Origin: an uncultured Oscillospiraceae bacterium
GTDB taxonomy: Bacteria > Bacillota > Clostridia > Oscillospirales > Oscillospiraceae
Assembly: GCA_934589525.1 (NCBI GenBank)
Contig: CAKTOB010000013.1
Span: 4,020 to 68,019, forward strand
Length of the DNA: 64,000 nucleotides
Reading direction: 5' to 3'
Below, piece after piece: positions 31,794 through 39,373 of the stretch. The notes under the pieces were generated by a model. That model made no database searches. It saw nothing but the letters and a program-made list of their open reading frames with translations, and was not told the DNA's origin. The position numbers and the translations under genes were made by a program. Numbering within the stretch: position 1 is the stretch's first letter; every line of letters starts with the position of its first letter.

Positions 31794-32708
31794 TTACAGG
31801 TCGCTATACAGATCCGCCTGATACACGCCGTCGGACAGGAGCTTTTCAAAGCTTTCGGTGACGGCGGCCTTGTCGGCGGCGTAGGTGACACCGAACCATT
31901 TGTCCTGGGTGGGGAGGACCTGGACGGTGACGGTTTTTTGCCGCAAAAGCTTACCGATGAGGATGGGCAGCAGGTACTCGGCCTTCAGGGGGTTCTGGGG
32001 CACGTCGGTCTGGAAGAAGGTTTTAAAATGCTCTTCCAGGGTGCCCAGGAAGGCGGGGGACAGGCCCCACATGTTCATGGAGACGTAGCCATTGGGGTCA
32101 ACGGGCTTGCCGTCGGCCTGGGCGCCGGACTGGCAGGGCTGGATGTTTTTGGTTTCCACCACATCCGTCAGGAAGCCCCGGTCATCCACCTGGCACAGCC
32201 CCCGGGTGACACCGCCGTTTTTGGACAATGTGTTTTTGAGGATAAAGCCCGCCATGCAGAAGGCATTGTCCGGATGGTCCTGGCAGAGGAAATCATGGAT
32301 GGAGGTATAGACGCTTTTGCCGTAGTAGTCGTCGGCGTTGATGACGGCAAAGGGGCCGTCGATCAGCTCCTTGGCGGCCAGCACCGCCTGGCCGGTGCCC
32401 CAGGGCTTGGTGCGGCCCTCGGGAAGGAAACCGGGAATATCCGTCAGGGACTGGAAGCAGTAGCCCACCTCCACGCCCTTTTGGGCGCAGACCGCCTCGA
32501 TGCGGTTGCCGATGACTTCCCGGAAGTCCTTTTCGATGTCTTTGCGGATGATGAACACGATCTTATTGAAGCCCGCGGCAATGGCATCGTGAATGGAGTA
32601 GTCCATAATGATGTGCCCGGAGCCGTCAACGCTGGCCAGCTGCTTGATGCCGCCGCCAAACCGACTGCCGATACCGGCTGCCATGATAACGAGAGTTGTT
32701 TTTTTCAA
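31794..32708 (-). CDS. Sugar-phosphate nucleotidyltransferase-like protein
   Basis: A 304-residue NTP-transferase (GT-A fold). The nucleotide-binding signature is LVIMAAGIGSRFGGGIKQL, the metal site AVINADDYYG, and PWGTGQAVLAAKE is the middle conserved block. The C-terminal part lacks a left-handed helix domain. It probably makes an NDP-sugar or related metabolite. I chose TTG 32708, 7 nt after AGGAGGAG, because no ATG with a site exists; the open frame runs further up to 32744. It is 32 bp downstream of the PucR-type regulator gene and likely in the same transcript. Its composition returns to GC-rich. Confidence 0.8.
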   Translation of the reverse strand: MKKTTLVIMAAGIGSRFGGGIKQLASVDGSGHIIMDYSIHDAIAAGFNKIVFIIRKDIEKDFREVIGNRIEAVCAQKGVEVGYCFQSLTDIPGFLPEGRTKPWGTGQAVLAAKELIDGPFAVINADDYYGKSVYTSIHDFLCQDHPDNAFCMAGFILKNTLSKNGGVTRGLCQVDDRGFLTDVVETKNIQPCQSGAQADGKPVDPNGYVSMNMWGLSPAFLGTLEEHFKTFFQTDVPQNPLKAEYLLPILIGKLLRQKTVTVQVLPTQDKWFGVTYAADKAAVTESFEKLLSDGVYQADLYSDL

Positions 32709-32740
32709 GAAGAGTCTCCTCCTATCAATATGATATGGAA

Positions 32741-34342
32741 TCAATCTGAATGCATCATATCATAGTTTCCCTTGGAAAGCAATGCTTCCCGGGCTTTTTC
32801 GTCACCGTCCTTTTCCGGAGGCTCCGGAATGCCCCGGTCCAGCACCCACAGCGATAATAAAAGGTATACCCGCTGGTTGGCATCATCCAGATTGAGGTTT
32901 ACCAGGGCGTGGATTTTTTTCAGCCGGTACAGCAGGGTGCTTCGGTGGATGATGAGCATGGCGGAGGTCTTGGGAATGTCCCGCTCACACAGCAGGTAGG
33001 CCCGGAGGGTCTCAAAGTAGGGGGTGCCGTGGAGTTTGTCGTGGTTCCGCAGAAGGAGCAGGGCGGGGGAGAGGGTATTTTCCAGGGGGAGCTCCGACCG
33101 GTAGCTCTCCACAATGTGCCCCAGGGCGCAGCCGGAAAACAGTCGTATCCACCGGTCCCCCCGGTGACGGAAGCAGCTTTCCAGGGCGATCTGGCACTGG
33201 AGATAGGCCGAGTGCAGGTCCCGGATGTGGGGGACCGGGGCGGAGATACCGGCGTAGAGCAGATGGTCCCGGCACAGCGGGGCTAAGGTGTGCCGCAGCA
33301 GGGTATAGGGGATGACCTGATGCCGCATATTGAGCACCACGATCTGCCGGTGCTCCCGCAGGAGCACATAGCTGTTGGGGAAATAACGGAACAGGTCACT
33401 GTGGAGGGAGTGCTCCTGAATGCTGGAGATGTTCTCCTCCTGTGGGGCGATGTTCAGGCACACATAGGGGTCTTCCGCCTCCCAGCCCAGCTGGTCCAGG
33501 CATCGGCGGAGTCTGGCGGAGTCCGGCTGGCCGGAGAGCATTTCCCAGATCACGTCATCCATGCTGCGATAGGCGGCACTGGCGGAATCCGACAGGGTGT
33601 GCAGACAGGTCAGGGCCCGCTGGCCCAGAATTTCCGCCAGCCGGTAGTCCGAGGGGCGGCTGGGGTGGTTGGCCTCCAACACCAGCAGCCGCCCCCGGTA
33701 GATGCCCCCGTCCCAGAGGTTTACGTACAGGCAGTCCGAGGGGCGGTTGGGGTTGTGCCAGCGCTGCACGTCGTGGGTGGTGTAGGTCTCCAGGTAGTCG
33801 GAGTCAAATTGCAGGTCCTCGATGATGGCCCGGGGCAGAAAGCCCCGCTGGGAGGTGGTGGTGTACTCCGGGGTCACCAGCGATTCTGCCTGGCTGGACT
33901 GGGCCAGCATCATAAACCAGTCGTCGTGGATGTACACGGGGTTTTCCAGCAGCTCGGCCCCTGCCTCGCACAGCTGCTGGAGGGTGCAGCCTTCGAATAC
34001 CAGCTCGTCCAGCTGCTGCTCCTGTTTCCGGTAGCGGGAGAAAAGGGTGAGAGCCTGGTCCAGCACCTGTCCATCGGTCAGCTCCGGTACGGTGATCCGG
34101 TCTGACCGGCCTTCAATGGGGCAGCGGCAGACACTGGCAAACCGGTCCCCGGGAAAGCTTTGGGCATCCGCCCCCCTGACCAGGTAAAGAGTCCGGGGCT
34201 GCATGGGCTCCTGGGTGTGGTAAACCTGCACGTCATCATAGGAGATGCCGCAGCCGGAATCCTGCACCAGCCCCCCGGGAAAGCCCTGGGCCACCATGGC
34301 GATGTTGGGATTCATATGGGCCAATGCGTATTTTCCTGCCAT
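32741..34342 (-). CDS. PucR-type transcription regulator
   Basis: A 533-residue regulator. The C-terminal 60 residues (TSAMLIIHRSTLLYRLKKIHALVNLNLDD) are the PucR/CdaR-type HTH, preceded by a GGDEF-like CdaR middle domain. The N-terminal half, beginning MAGKYALAHMNPNIAMVAQG, is a sensory region of unknown ligand, with DELVFEGCTLQQLCEAGAELL in the middle. ATG 34342 follows AAGGAGGACGGTTT. It is divergent from the methyltetrahydrofolate methyltransferase operon, 256 bp away, which is its probable target. This family often senses a substrate of the adjacent catabolic genes. Confidence 0.85.
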   Translation of the reverse strand: MAGKYALAHMNPNIAMVAQGFPGGLVQDSGCGISYDDVQVYHTQEPMQPRTLYLVRGADAQSFPGDRFASVCRCPIEGRSDRITVPELTDGQVLDQALTLFSRYRKQEQQLDELVFEGCTLQQLCEAGAELLENPVYIHDDWFMMLAQSSQAESLVTPEYTTTSQRGFLPRAIIEDLQFDSDYLETYTTHDVQRWHNPNRPSDCLYVNLWDGGIYRGRLLVLEANHPSRPSDYRLAEILGQRALTCLHTLSDSASAAYRSMDDVIWEMLSGQPDSARLRRCLDQLGWEAEDPYVCLNIAPQEENISSIQEHSLHSDLFRYFPNSYVLLREHRQIVVLNMRHQVIPYTLLRHTLAPLCRDHLLYAGISAPVPHIRDLHSAYLQCQIALESCFRHRGDRWIRLFSGCALGHIVESYRSELPLENTLSPALLLLRNHDKLHGTPYFETLRAYLLCERDIPKTSAMLIIHRSTLLYRLKKIHALVNLNLDDANQRVYLLLSLWVLDRGIPEPPEKDGDEKAREALLSKGNYDMMHSD

Positions 34343-34381
34343 AAACCGTCCTCCTTGCAAAGCGTGCTTCGATACAAGAGA

Positions 34382-34410
34382 ATTATATCCGCAAAAATAC
34401 GGAATGTAAA
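34382..34410 (-). promoter_or_regulatory. Promoter of the PucR-type regulator
   Basis: On the minus strand TTTACA (34410-34405), 17 bp and a perfect TATAAT (34387-34382), about 40 bp from the start. Confidence 0.7.
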
Positions 34411-34460
34411 GGGCTCAGATGGAAGAAATGAGGAAAATACAAAAAGAGATTTCGGGAGAA

Positions 34461-34489
34461 TTGACAAACAAGCCCGATTTTGATAGGAT
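34461..34489 (+). promoter_or_regulatory. Promoter of the corrinoid methyltransferase operon
   Basis: A perfect TTGACA (34461-34466), 17 bp and TAGGAT (34484-34489) leave a leader of about 100 nt before the first gene. The regulator gene promoter lies back to back, 50 bp away. Confidence 0.7.
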
Positions 34490-34598
34490 TTAAGTGGAAG
34501 CATTCCACAAAAATGAACAGATTTCCTATAACGCATTTTTGCGGATGCTGTTGCGCAAGGCTCATTGAACAGAAATAATTACAGGAGGAGTGTTTCCC

Positions 34599-35408
34599 AT
34601 GATCATTATCGGTGAAAAAATCAACGGCTCCATTCCCGTTGTGGCAAAGGCCATTGCCGAGCGGGACGCGGAGTTTATCAAGGCCCGTGCCATTGCCCAG
34701 GCCAACGCCGGTGCGACGTTTATTGACTGCTGCGCTTCCGTGCCGGAGGCGGAGGAGGTGGAGACCCTGCACTGGATGATCGACTGCATCCAGTCCGTAA
34801 CGGATCTGCCCATCGCCGTGGACAGCCCCAGCGCCGACGTGCTGACCCAGGCCTATAAGTTCTGCAACAAGCCCGGGCTTATCAACTCCGTTTCCGGCGA
34901 GGGTGACAAAATCGACAAGATCTTCCCCATTCTGGCGGAGAACAAGGGCTGGCAGGTCATCGCCCTGCTGTCTGACGACACCGGCATCCCCAAGAACGCC
35001 GCGGACCGGCTGCGGGTCTTTGACAAGATCATGGCCAAGGCCAAGGAGTATGGCATCGCCCCCAACCGCATCCACATTGACCCCCTGGTAGAAATGCTCT
35101 GCACCTCCGAAAACGGCATTGAGACCAACGTAGAGGTCATTTCCACCGTCCGGGAGAAGTATCCCACCATTCACATCACCGCCGCCGTGTCCAACATCTC
35201 CTTTAACCTGCCGGTGCGGAAGATGGTGAACCTGGGCTTTACGGTGCTGGCCATGAATGCCGGTCTGGATTCCGCCATTCTCGACCCCACCAACCGGGAT
35301 ATGATGGGCGTGATCTTCGCCACGGAAGCCCTGCTGGGTCTGGATGACTACTGCATGGAGTATATCAGCGCTTACCGGGAAGGCCTCTTTGGCCCCGTGA
35401 AGCAGTAA
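34599..35408 (+). CDS. Methyltetrahydrofolate:corrinoid methyltransferase (MtgA/AcsE-like)
   Basis: A 269-residue TIM-barrel protein of the pterin-binding (DHPS-like) family, which moves a methyl group between a corrinoid protein and tetrahydrofolate in the cytoplasm. Visible marks are MIIIGEKINGSIP, the metal and pterin pocket residues in GATFIDCCASVPEAE, LPIAVDSPSADVLTQA, GLINSVSGEGDK, and the far barrel part VSNISFNLP with MNAGLDSAILDPTN, which all match AcsE/MtgA. ATG 34599 follows AGGAGGAG with 8-nt spacing. A hairpin (CCTGCCG/CGGCAGG, 35426-35447) lies in the gap to the corrinoid protein gene. No substrate-specific MttB-type partner is in the window. Confidence 0.92.
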   Translation: MIIIGEKINGSIPVVAKAIAERDAEFIKARAIAQANAGATFIDCCASVPEAEEVETLHWMIDCIQSVTDLPIAVDSPSADVLTQAYKFCNKPGLINSVSGEGDKIDKIFPILAENKGWQVIALLSDDTGIPKNAADRLRVFDKIMAKAKEYGIAPNRIHIDPLVEMLCTSENGIETNVEVISTVREKYPTIHITAAVSNISFNLPVRKMVNLGFTVLAMNAGLDSAILDPTNRDMMGVIFATEALLGLDDYCMEYISAYREGLFGPVKQ

Positions 35409-35488
35409 AAGCAACAGTCGGAGCCTGCCGGCGGCAATCGGCAGGGTCTGAACCATAAAAAATCTATAATAAAAAGGGGAAAATTACT

Positions 35489-36118
35489 ATGAGTATCGAA
35501 AACGTACATGATCTGGTCGTTCGCGGCAAGGCAAAGCTGGTTCCCGCCGCTGTGCAGGAAACCCTGGACGAGGGCGTCGAAGCCTCCAAAATTCTGGATA
35601 CCATGATCTCCGCCATGGATGTGGTTGGCGAAAACTTCAAGAACGGCACCATCTTCGTGCCTGAAATGCTCATCGCTGCCAAGGCTATGAAGAAGGGCGT
35701 AGAGGTCCTGAAGCCCCATCTGGCTTCCGGTGCCGCCGGCGCTCTGGGCAAGGTCATTATCGGCACCGTGGCCGGTGACCTCCACGACATCGGCAAGAAC
35801 CTGGTGGCCATGATGATCGAGTCCGCCGGTTTTGAGGTCATTGACCTGGGCGTGGACGTGCCCGTTGAGAAGTTCCTGACCGCTTACGAGGAGAACCCCG
35901 GCACCAAGATCGTGGCCTGCTCCGCTCTGCTGACCACCACCATGCCTGCTCTGCAGGAGACCGTGGCGGCCCTGAATGCCGCTCCCTGGCGTTCCCAGGT
36001 CAAGGTCATGGTGGGCGGCGCCCCCATCACCCAGGAGTTCGCGGACAAGATCGGTGCCGACGCTTACACGCCTGATGCCGCTTCCGCCGCCAAGAAGGCC
36101 AAGGAACTGGCCGCCTAA
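35489..36118 (+). CDS. Corrinoid (B12-binding) methyl-carrier protein
   Basis: A 209-residue corrinoid protein of the MtbC/MtgC class. An N-terminal four-helix cap (about 1-85) precedes a Rossmann B12-binding domain. The base-off motif is GDLHDIGKN, where the His coordinates cobalt, followed by ACSALLTTTM and the GGAP loop. It accepts methyl from a donor methyltransferase and passes it to the THF enzyme encoded upstream. AAGGGGAAAATTACT precedes the ATG. It lies in one operon with the methyltransferase, the activator and the DUF2284 gene. The B12 importer at 44-47 kb could supply the cofactor. Confidence 0.95.
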   Translation: MSIENVHDLVVRGKAKLVPAAVQETLDEGVEASKILDTMISAMDVVGENFKNGTIFVPEMLIAAKAMKKGVEVLKPHLASGAAGALGKVIIGTVAGDLHDIGKNLVAMMIESAGFEVIDLGVDVPVEKFLTAYEENPGTKIVACSALLTTTMPALQETVAALNAAPWRSQVKVMVGGAPITQEFADKIGADAYTPDAASAAKKAKELAA

Positions 36119-36133
36119 AAGAGGATAACGCCC

Positions 36134-37594
36134 ATGAAGCAGTACGCTGTTACATTTTTACCCGCCGGGATCACGGTTTCGGTGGAACCGGGTACCACGC
36201 TGCTTCAGGCGGAACGTCTGGCAGGACTTTCCCCCAACGCCCCCTGCGGCGGGAAGGGGACCTGCGGAAAATGCAAAGTCACAACACGGGCCGGGGCAAT
36301 CGTCCTGGCCTGTCAGACTATTGTGGACAGGGACATGACCGTGACCCTGCCGGAGCGTTCCGCCGCCCAGATCCTGACCGGGGGCATCGCCGTAGACTGC
36401 GCCCCGGACGGAGGGGACGAGTATGTGCTGGCCCTGGACATCGGCACCACCACGGTGGTGGCTTATCTGCTCTCCGGGAAAACCGGAGCCCAGTTAGCCC
36501 AGGCAAGCACCCTCAATCCCCAGGGACAGTATGGGGCAGATGTGATCTCCCGCATCCAGTATGTGCTGGAGGGCGGCGGGAAAGACATGCAGGGGGCCAT
36601 TTTAGGCGCTTTGGATGCCCTGACGATGGAGGTTTCCCGTCAGGCAGGCATCGCCCCGGAGCAAATCACCCGGGGGGCCGTGGTCGGCAATACGGCCATG
36701 CACCATCTGTTGCTGGGCATTGACCCCCGGCCTTTGATCACGCCCCCCTATATGCCCAAGGAGCGGCAGGCCCGGGAGCTTCCGGCGGGGGGGCTGCTGC
36801 CCATCTCCGGCACCCTGAGGGTTCTTCCCAATATCGCGGGCTTCGTAGGTGGCGACACGGTGGGCTGCCTGGTGGCCTCCCGGTTTGACAAGCGGCAGGA
36901 GCTGACCCTGCTGATCGACATCGGCACCAACGGAGAAATGGTGCTGGGTAATAAAGATCGGGCTCTGGCCTGCTCCACCGCCGCGGGGCCTGCCTTCGAG
37001 GGGGCCAAGATCTCCTGCGGTATGCGGGGGGCGGAGGGGGCCGTGGACCATGTGTTCCTGCAAGATGGAAAGGTTCAATACCATGTTATCGGAGACAAGG
37101 CCCCCTTAGGCCTTTGCGGCTCCGGCTTGCTGGACCTGGTGGCGGTGCTGCTGGAAACCGGGGACCTGGACGAAACCGGCCGCTTAGAGCGAGGGGATTA
37201 CCGGCTCTGCGACAATGTGGTATTGACCCAAAAGGATGTGCGGGAAGTCCAGCTGGCCAAGGCCGCCATTCGGGCGGGCATTGAGCTCATGGCCCGGCAT
37301 CTTGGAAAACCGGTGGAGTCCATTGAGAGGGTGCTGCTGGCGGGAGCCTTCGGGAACTACCTGGACCCGGCCTCGGCCTGCAAGATCGGCATGATCCCCC
37401 CGGTGCTGCTGGAGCGCATTCAGCCCATCGGCAACGCTGCGGGAGCCGGGGCCAAGCTCTGCGCCCTCAGCGCCCAGGAGTTTGCCTACGGCACCAGACT
37501 GGCCCGGGAAACGGAATTTTTGGAGCTGGCGGCCCTGCCGGAATTTCAGGACCAATATGTAGACTGCCTGACCTTTGAGGAGGACGAGCAATGA
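36134..37594 (+). CDS. RACo-like reductive activator of corrinoid proteins
   Basis: A 486-residue ASKHA-type protein that re-reduces inactive Co(II) in the corrinoid protein using ATP. The N-terminal 2Fe-2S ferredoxin domain has Cys38, Cys44, Cys47 and Cys60 (APCGGKGTCGKCKVT and ACQ). An ATPase core begins near VLALDIGTTTVVAYLL, with IDIGTNGEMVL and LAGAFGNYLDP later. The chain is shorter than the approximately 630 residues of RACo because the linker and middle domains are reduced. It starts 16 bp after the corrinoid protein gene with GAGGATAACGCCC, and the ATG of the next gene overlaps its stop. Confidence 0.9.
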   Translation: MKQYAVTFLPAGITVSVEPGTTLLQAERLAGLSPNAPCGGKGTCGKCKVTTRAGAIVLACQTIVDRDMTVTLPERSAAQILTGGIAVDCAPDGGDEYVLALDIGTTTVVAYLLSGKTGAQLAQASTLNPQGQYGADVISRIQYVLEGGGKDMQGAILGALDALTMEVSRQAGIAPEQITRGAVVGNTAMHHLLLGIDPRPLITPPYMPKERQARELPAGGLLPISGTLRVLPNIAGFVGGDTVGCLVASRFDKRQELTLLIDIGTNGEMVLGNKDRALACSTAAGPAFEGAKISCGMRGAEGAVDHVFLQDGKVQYHVIGDKAPLGLCGSGLLDLVAVLLETGDLDETGRLERGDYRLCDNVVLTQKDVREVQLAKAAIRAGIELMARHLGKPVESIERVLLAGAFGNYLDPASACKIGMIPPVLLERIQPIGNAAGAGAKLCALSAQEFAYGTRLARETEFLELAALPEFQDQYVDCLTFEEDEQ

Positions 37595-38136
37595 CACAGG
37601 AAGAATGGATCGCCTATGCCAGGGAGCTGGGCTTTGAAGAGGTTGCCCCGGTAGACCCCCGGGCCCTGACCCCCAATGGGGAGGTCCGGGCCATGTGCGC
37701 CGCGGACAAGTGCCACGCCTACGGCAAAAACTGGACCTGCCCCCCGGAATGCGGGGATTTGGAAACCTGTACCCGGCGCATCCGGGAAAAAACCTGGGGC
37801 GTGCTGGTCCAGTCCGTAGGCCAATTGGAGGATTCCTTTGACATCGAGGGCATGATGGAGCTGGAGGAAAACCACAACCGCCGCTTCCACACCCTGGCAG
37901 ACCGGGTTCACGCAGCGCAAAAAACCGCCCTGTGCCTGGGCACCGGCGGCTGCCGCATCTGCGGCAAAGGCAACTGCGCCTACCCCGCCCCCTGCCGCTT
38001 CCCGGACCGTGCCTGCGCCTCCATGGAAGGCTACGGTCTGCTGGTCAGCGACGCCTGCACCGCCGCCGGCATCCCCTACTACCACGGGCCCAATACCCTG
38101 GCGTATACGGCGTGCATCCTACTGGGGGAGAATTGA
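37591..38136 (+). CDS. DUF2284 Cys-rich metal-binding protein
   Basis: A 181-residue protein of the DUF2284 family, function unknown. It has 15 cysteines in recognisable groups: MCAADKCHAYGKNWTCPPECG, ETCTRR, then LCLGTGGCRICGKGNCAYPAPC and CRFPDRACASM. These are suitable for an iron-sulfur cluster or zinc. Family members regularly follow corrinoid-methyltransferase activator genes, and here the start overlaps the RACo-like stop by 4 bp. A role in cluster repair or electron delivery to the activator is an inference. Repeat island 5 begins immediately after its stop. Confidence 0.88.
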   Translation: MTQEEWIAYARELGFEEVAPVDPRALTPNGEVRAMCAADKCHAYGKNWTCPPECGDLETCTRRIREKTWGVLVQSVGQLEDSFDIEGMMELEENHNRRFHTLADRVHAAQKTALCLGTGGCRICGKGNCAYPAPCRFPDRACASMEGYGLLVSDACTAAGIPYYHGPNTLAYTACILLGEN

Positions 38137-38855
38137 CAATTGACAATGGACAATTGGTTTGAGTTGACAGTTGACAGTTTACAGTTGACAGTTATTAGTG
38201 ACGGACGTGCCCGTTTTTGGAATCCGTTGGTTGAAAAAATACCCCCATCAGCAAAACCGTAGGGAACGGCCTGCGTGCCGTTCCGGAAACCTACCGAATA
38301 CAACTTGTATGGTTGAATGGAATCACGCAATGTAGCGGCGATGATTCATCGCCATGCCATGCAGCAAATATAACCCGTGCGGTTGAATGGAACTGCGCCA
38401 GTAGGGGCGGCTATTAGCCGCCCGCCACGTTGCAATTATAACCTGTGCGGTTGAATGAAACTACCTATCAACGTGTCATTCCGACCGAGCAAAGCGAGCG
38501 GAGGAATCTACCACGTTGGTAAATGAACCAACACAAAATAAAACTTGCCACTTGAGAGGATTCCTCGGCTCACTACCGTTCGCTCGGAATGACATGTCGG
38601 GGGTGGTTCCGTTTTGTCTGCACAGGTTATATTTGTGACGTTGCTTGGCGATGAATCATCGCCGCTACATTGGGTGATGCCATACAACCACACAGGTTGT
38701 ATTTGCAACGTGGCGGGCGGCATGGTAGCCGCCCCTACAGGCGTTCTACCTCTGCGCCCGTTGTTCCTACAATGCGGAACGCCGTACCGCGCCTCATCCA
38801 CCGCCTACGGCGGTCCCCCTTCCCCGAAGGGGAAGGTCTTGGCACTATACCCCGG
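38133..38855. repeat. Hairpin repeat island 5
   Basis: AATTGACAATTGAC and several TTGACAGTTGACAGTT units (38133-38196), GTAGGGAACGGCCTGCGTGCCG (about 38263-38284), GGCGATGATTCATCGCC (38337-38353), GGGGCGGCTATTAGCCGCCC (38403-38422), the long inverted-repeat element (38472-38599), an inverted GGCGATGAATCATCGCC (38647-38663), GGGCGGCATGGTAGCCGCCC (38715-38734), and CCTACGG.. with CCTTCCCCGAAGGGGAAGG (38818-38836). No gene is supported in this stretch. Confidence 0.85.
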
Positions 38856-38892
38856 CGGTTTTCAATTCATTCACAGTTTCTCCCCAAATTGT

Positions 38893-38921
38893 TTGAAACT
38901 CCGTTAAATTCCTGTCATAAT
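38893..38921 (+). promoter_or_regulatory. Promoter of the candidate small RNA
   Basis: TTGAAA (38893-38898), a 17-bp spacer and CATAAT (38916-38921), with no gene following before a terminator 110 bp on. Confidence 0.6.
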
Positions 38922-38927
38922 CCGGGA

Positions 38928-39072
38928 ATATGATAAAAGCACGAAAGGGGAACACCCCACAAGGGACAAAACCCTTCGTTTTAAGGATATGATCCTTTCT
39001 CCTCTTCTCTCTTCTCTTTCTATTTCCAAAAGTCAAAACCCCCGGGATGAACGTCCCGGGGGTTTTGGCGCA
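38928..39072 (+). ncRNA. Candidate small RNA with three hairpins and a CU-rich stretch
   Basis: A consensus-like promoter and a strong terminator bound about 145 nt without a convincing gene. Inside are three hairpins in a row: GGGG/CCCC (38947-38958), AAGGG/CCCTT (38961-38976) and AAGGAT/ATCCTT (38983-38997). A run of CU-only sequence follows (38998-39022), for example CTCCTCTTCTCTC. That stretch is complementary to AGGAG-type ribosome binding sites, as in Gram-positive antisense regulators. A 20-codon ORF (38931) starts at ATG within it, so a leader peptide is the alternative. Confidence 0.5.
39034..39072 (+). terminator. Terminator of the candidate small RNA
   Basis: The 14-bp stem CAAAACCCCCGGGA/TCCCGGGGGTTTTG has a 6-nt loop. 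The A-rich left arm and T-rich right arm let it work in both directions. Confidence 0.8.
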
Positions 39073-39084
39073 TTGGAATAAATG

Positions 39085-39253
39085 TTAAGGAAGCTCTGAT
39101 TAAATCGGCAAGAGCTGACGGCGAAAGATTTTGATTCCAGGCAAGGTTTGGAAAATGAGGGAATACTGTATGTATTTCCCATTTTTCAAACCGCAGACTG
39201 GGAGCAAAAGATTCGCCGCTCAGCCGCAGACGATTTAGTCAGAGTTTCCTTAA
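39085..39253. mobile_element. 161-bp palindromic MITE-like element, copy 2
   Basis: The element (39089-39249) starts GGAAGCTCTGATTAAATCG and ends CGATTTAGTCAGAGTTTCC, flanked by TTAA on both sides (39085-39088, 39250-39253). It has the same length as the copy at 20002-20162 and is nearly identical, with different target duplications that both fit TTAN. Confidence 0.88.
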
Positions 39254-39373
39254 GAAATCTATAAGATTATCTGGGAATCTTTGGAAAAGCCCCTTGTTCA
39301 CAGTTTGTCTATTGTTCCCTTTTTGGAATTGTGGTATACTGATGCAAACGCAAGCGAGAAGGAGGAACGCGTT

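Noticed and set aside
38845..39036. 63-codon minus-strand frame
   Set aside because: It runs through the end of a repeat island and the candidate small RNA, with Lys/Arg-rich low-complexity sequence and no good binding site. The opposite strand has a promoter and terminator that explain the region better.
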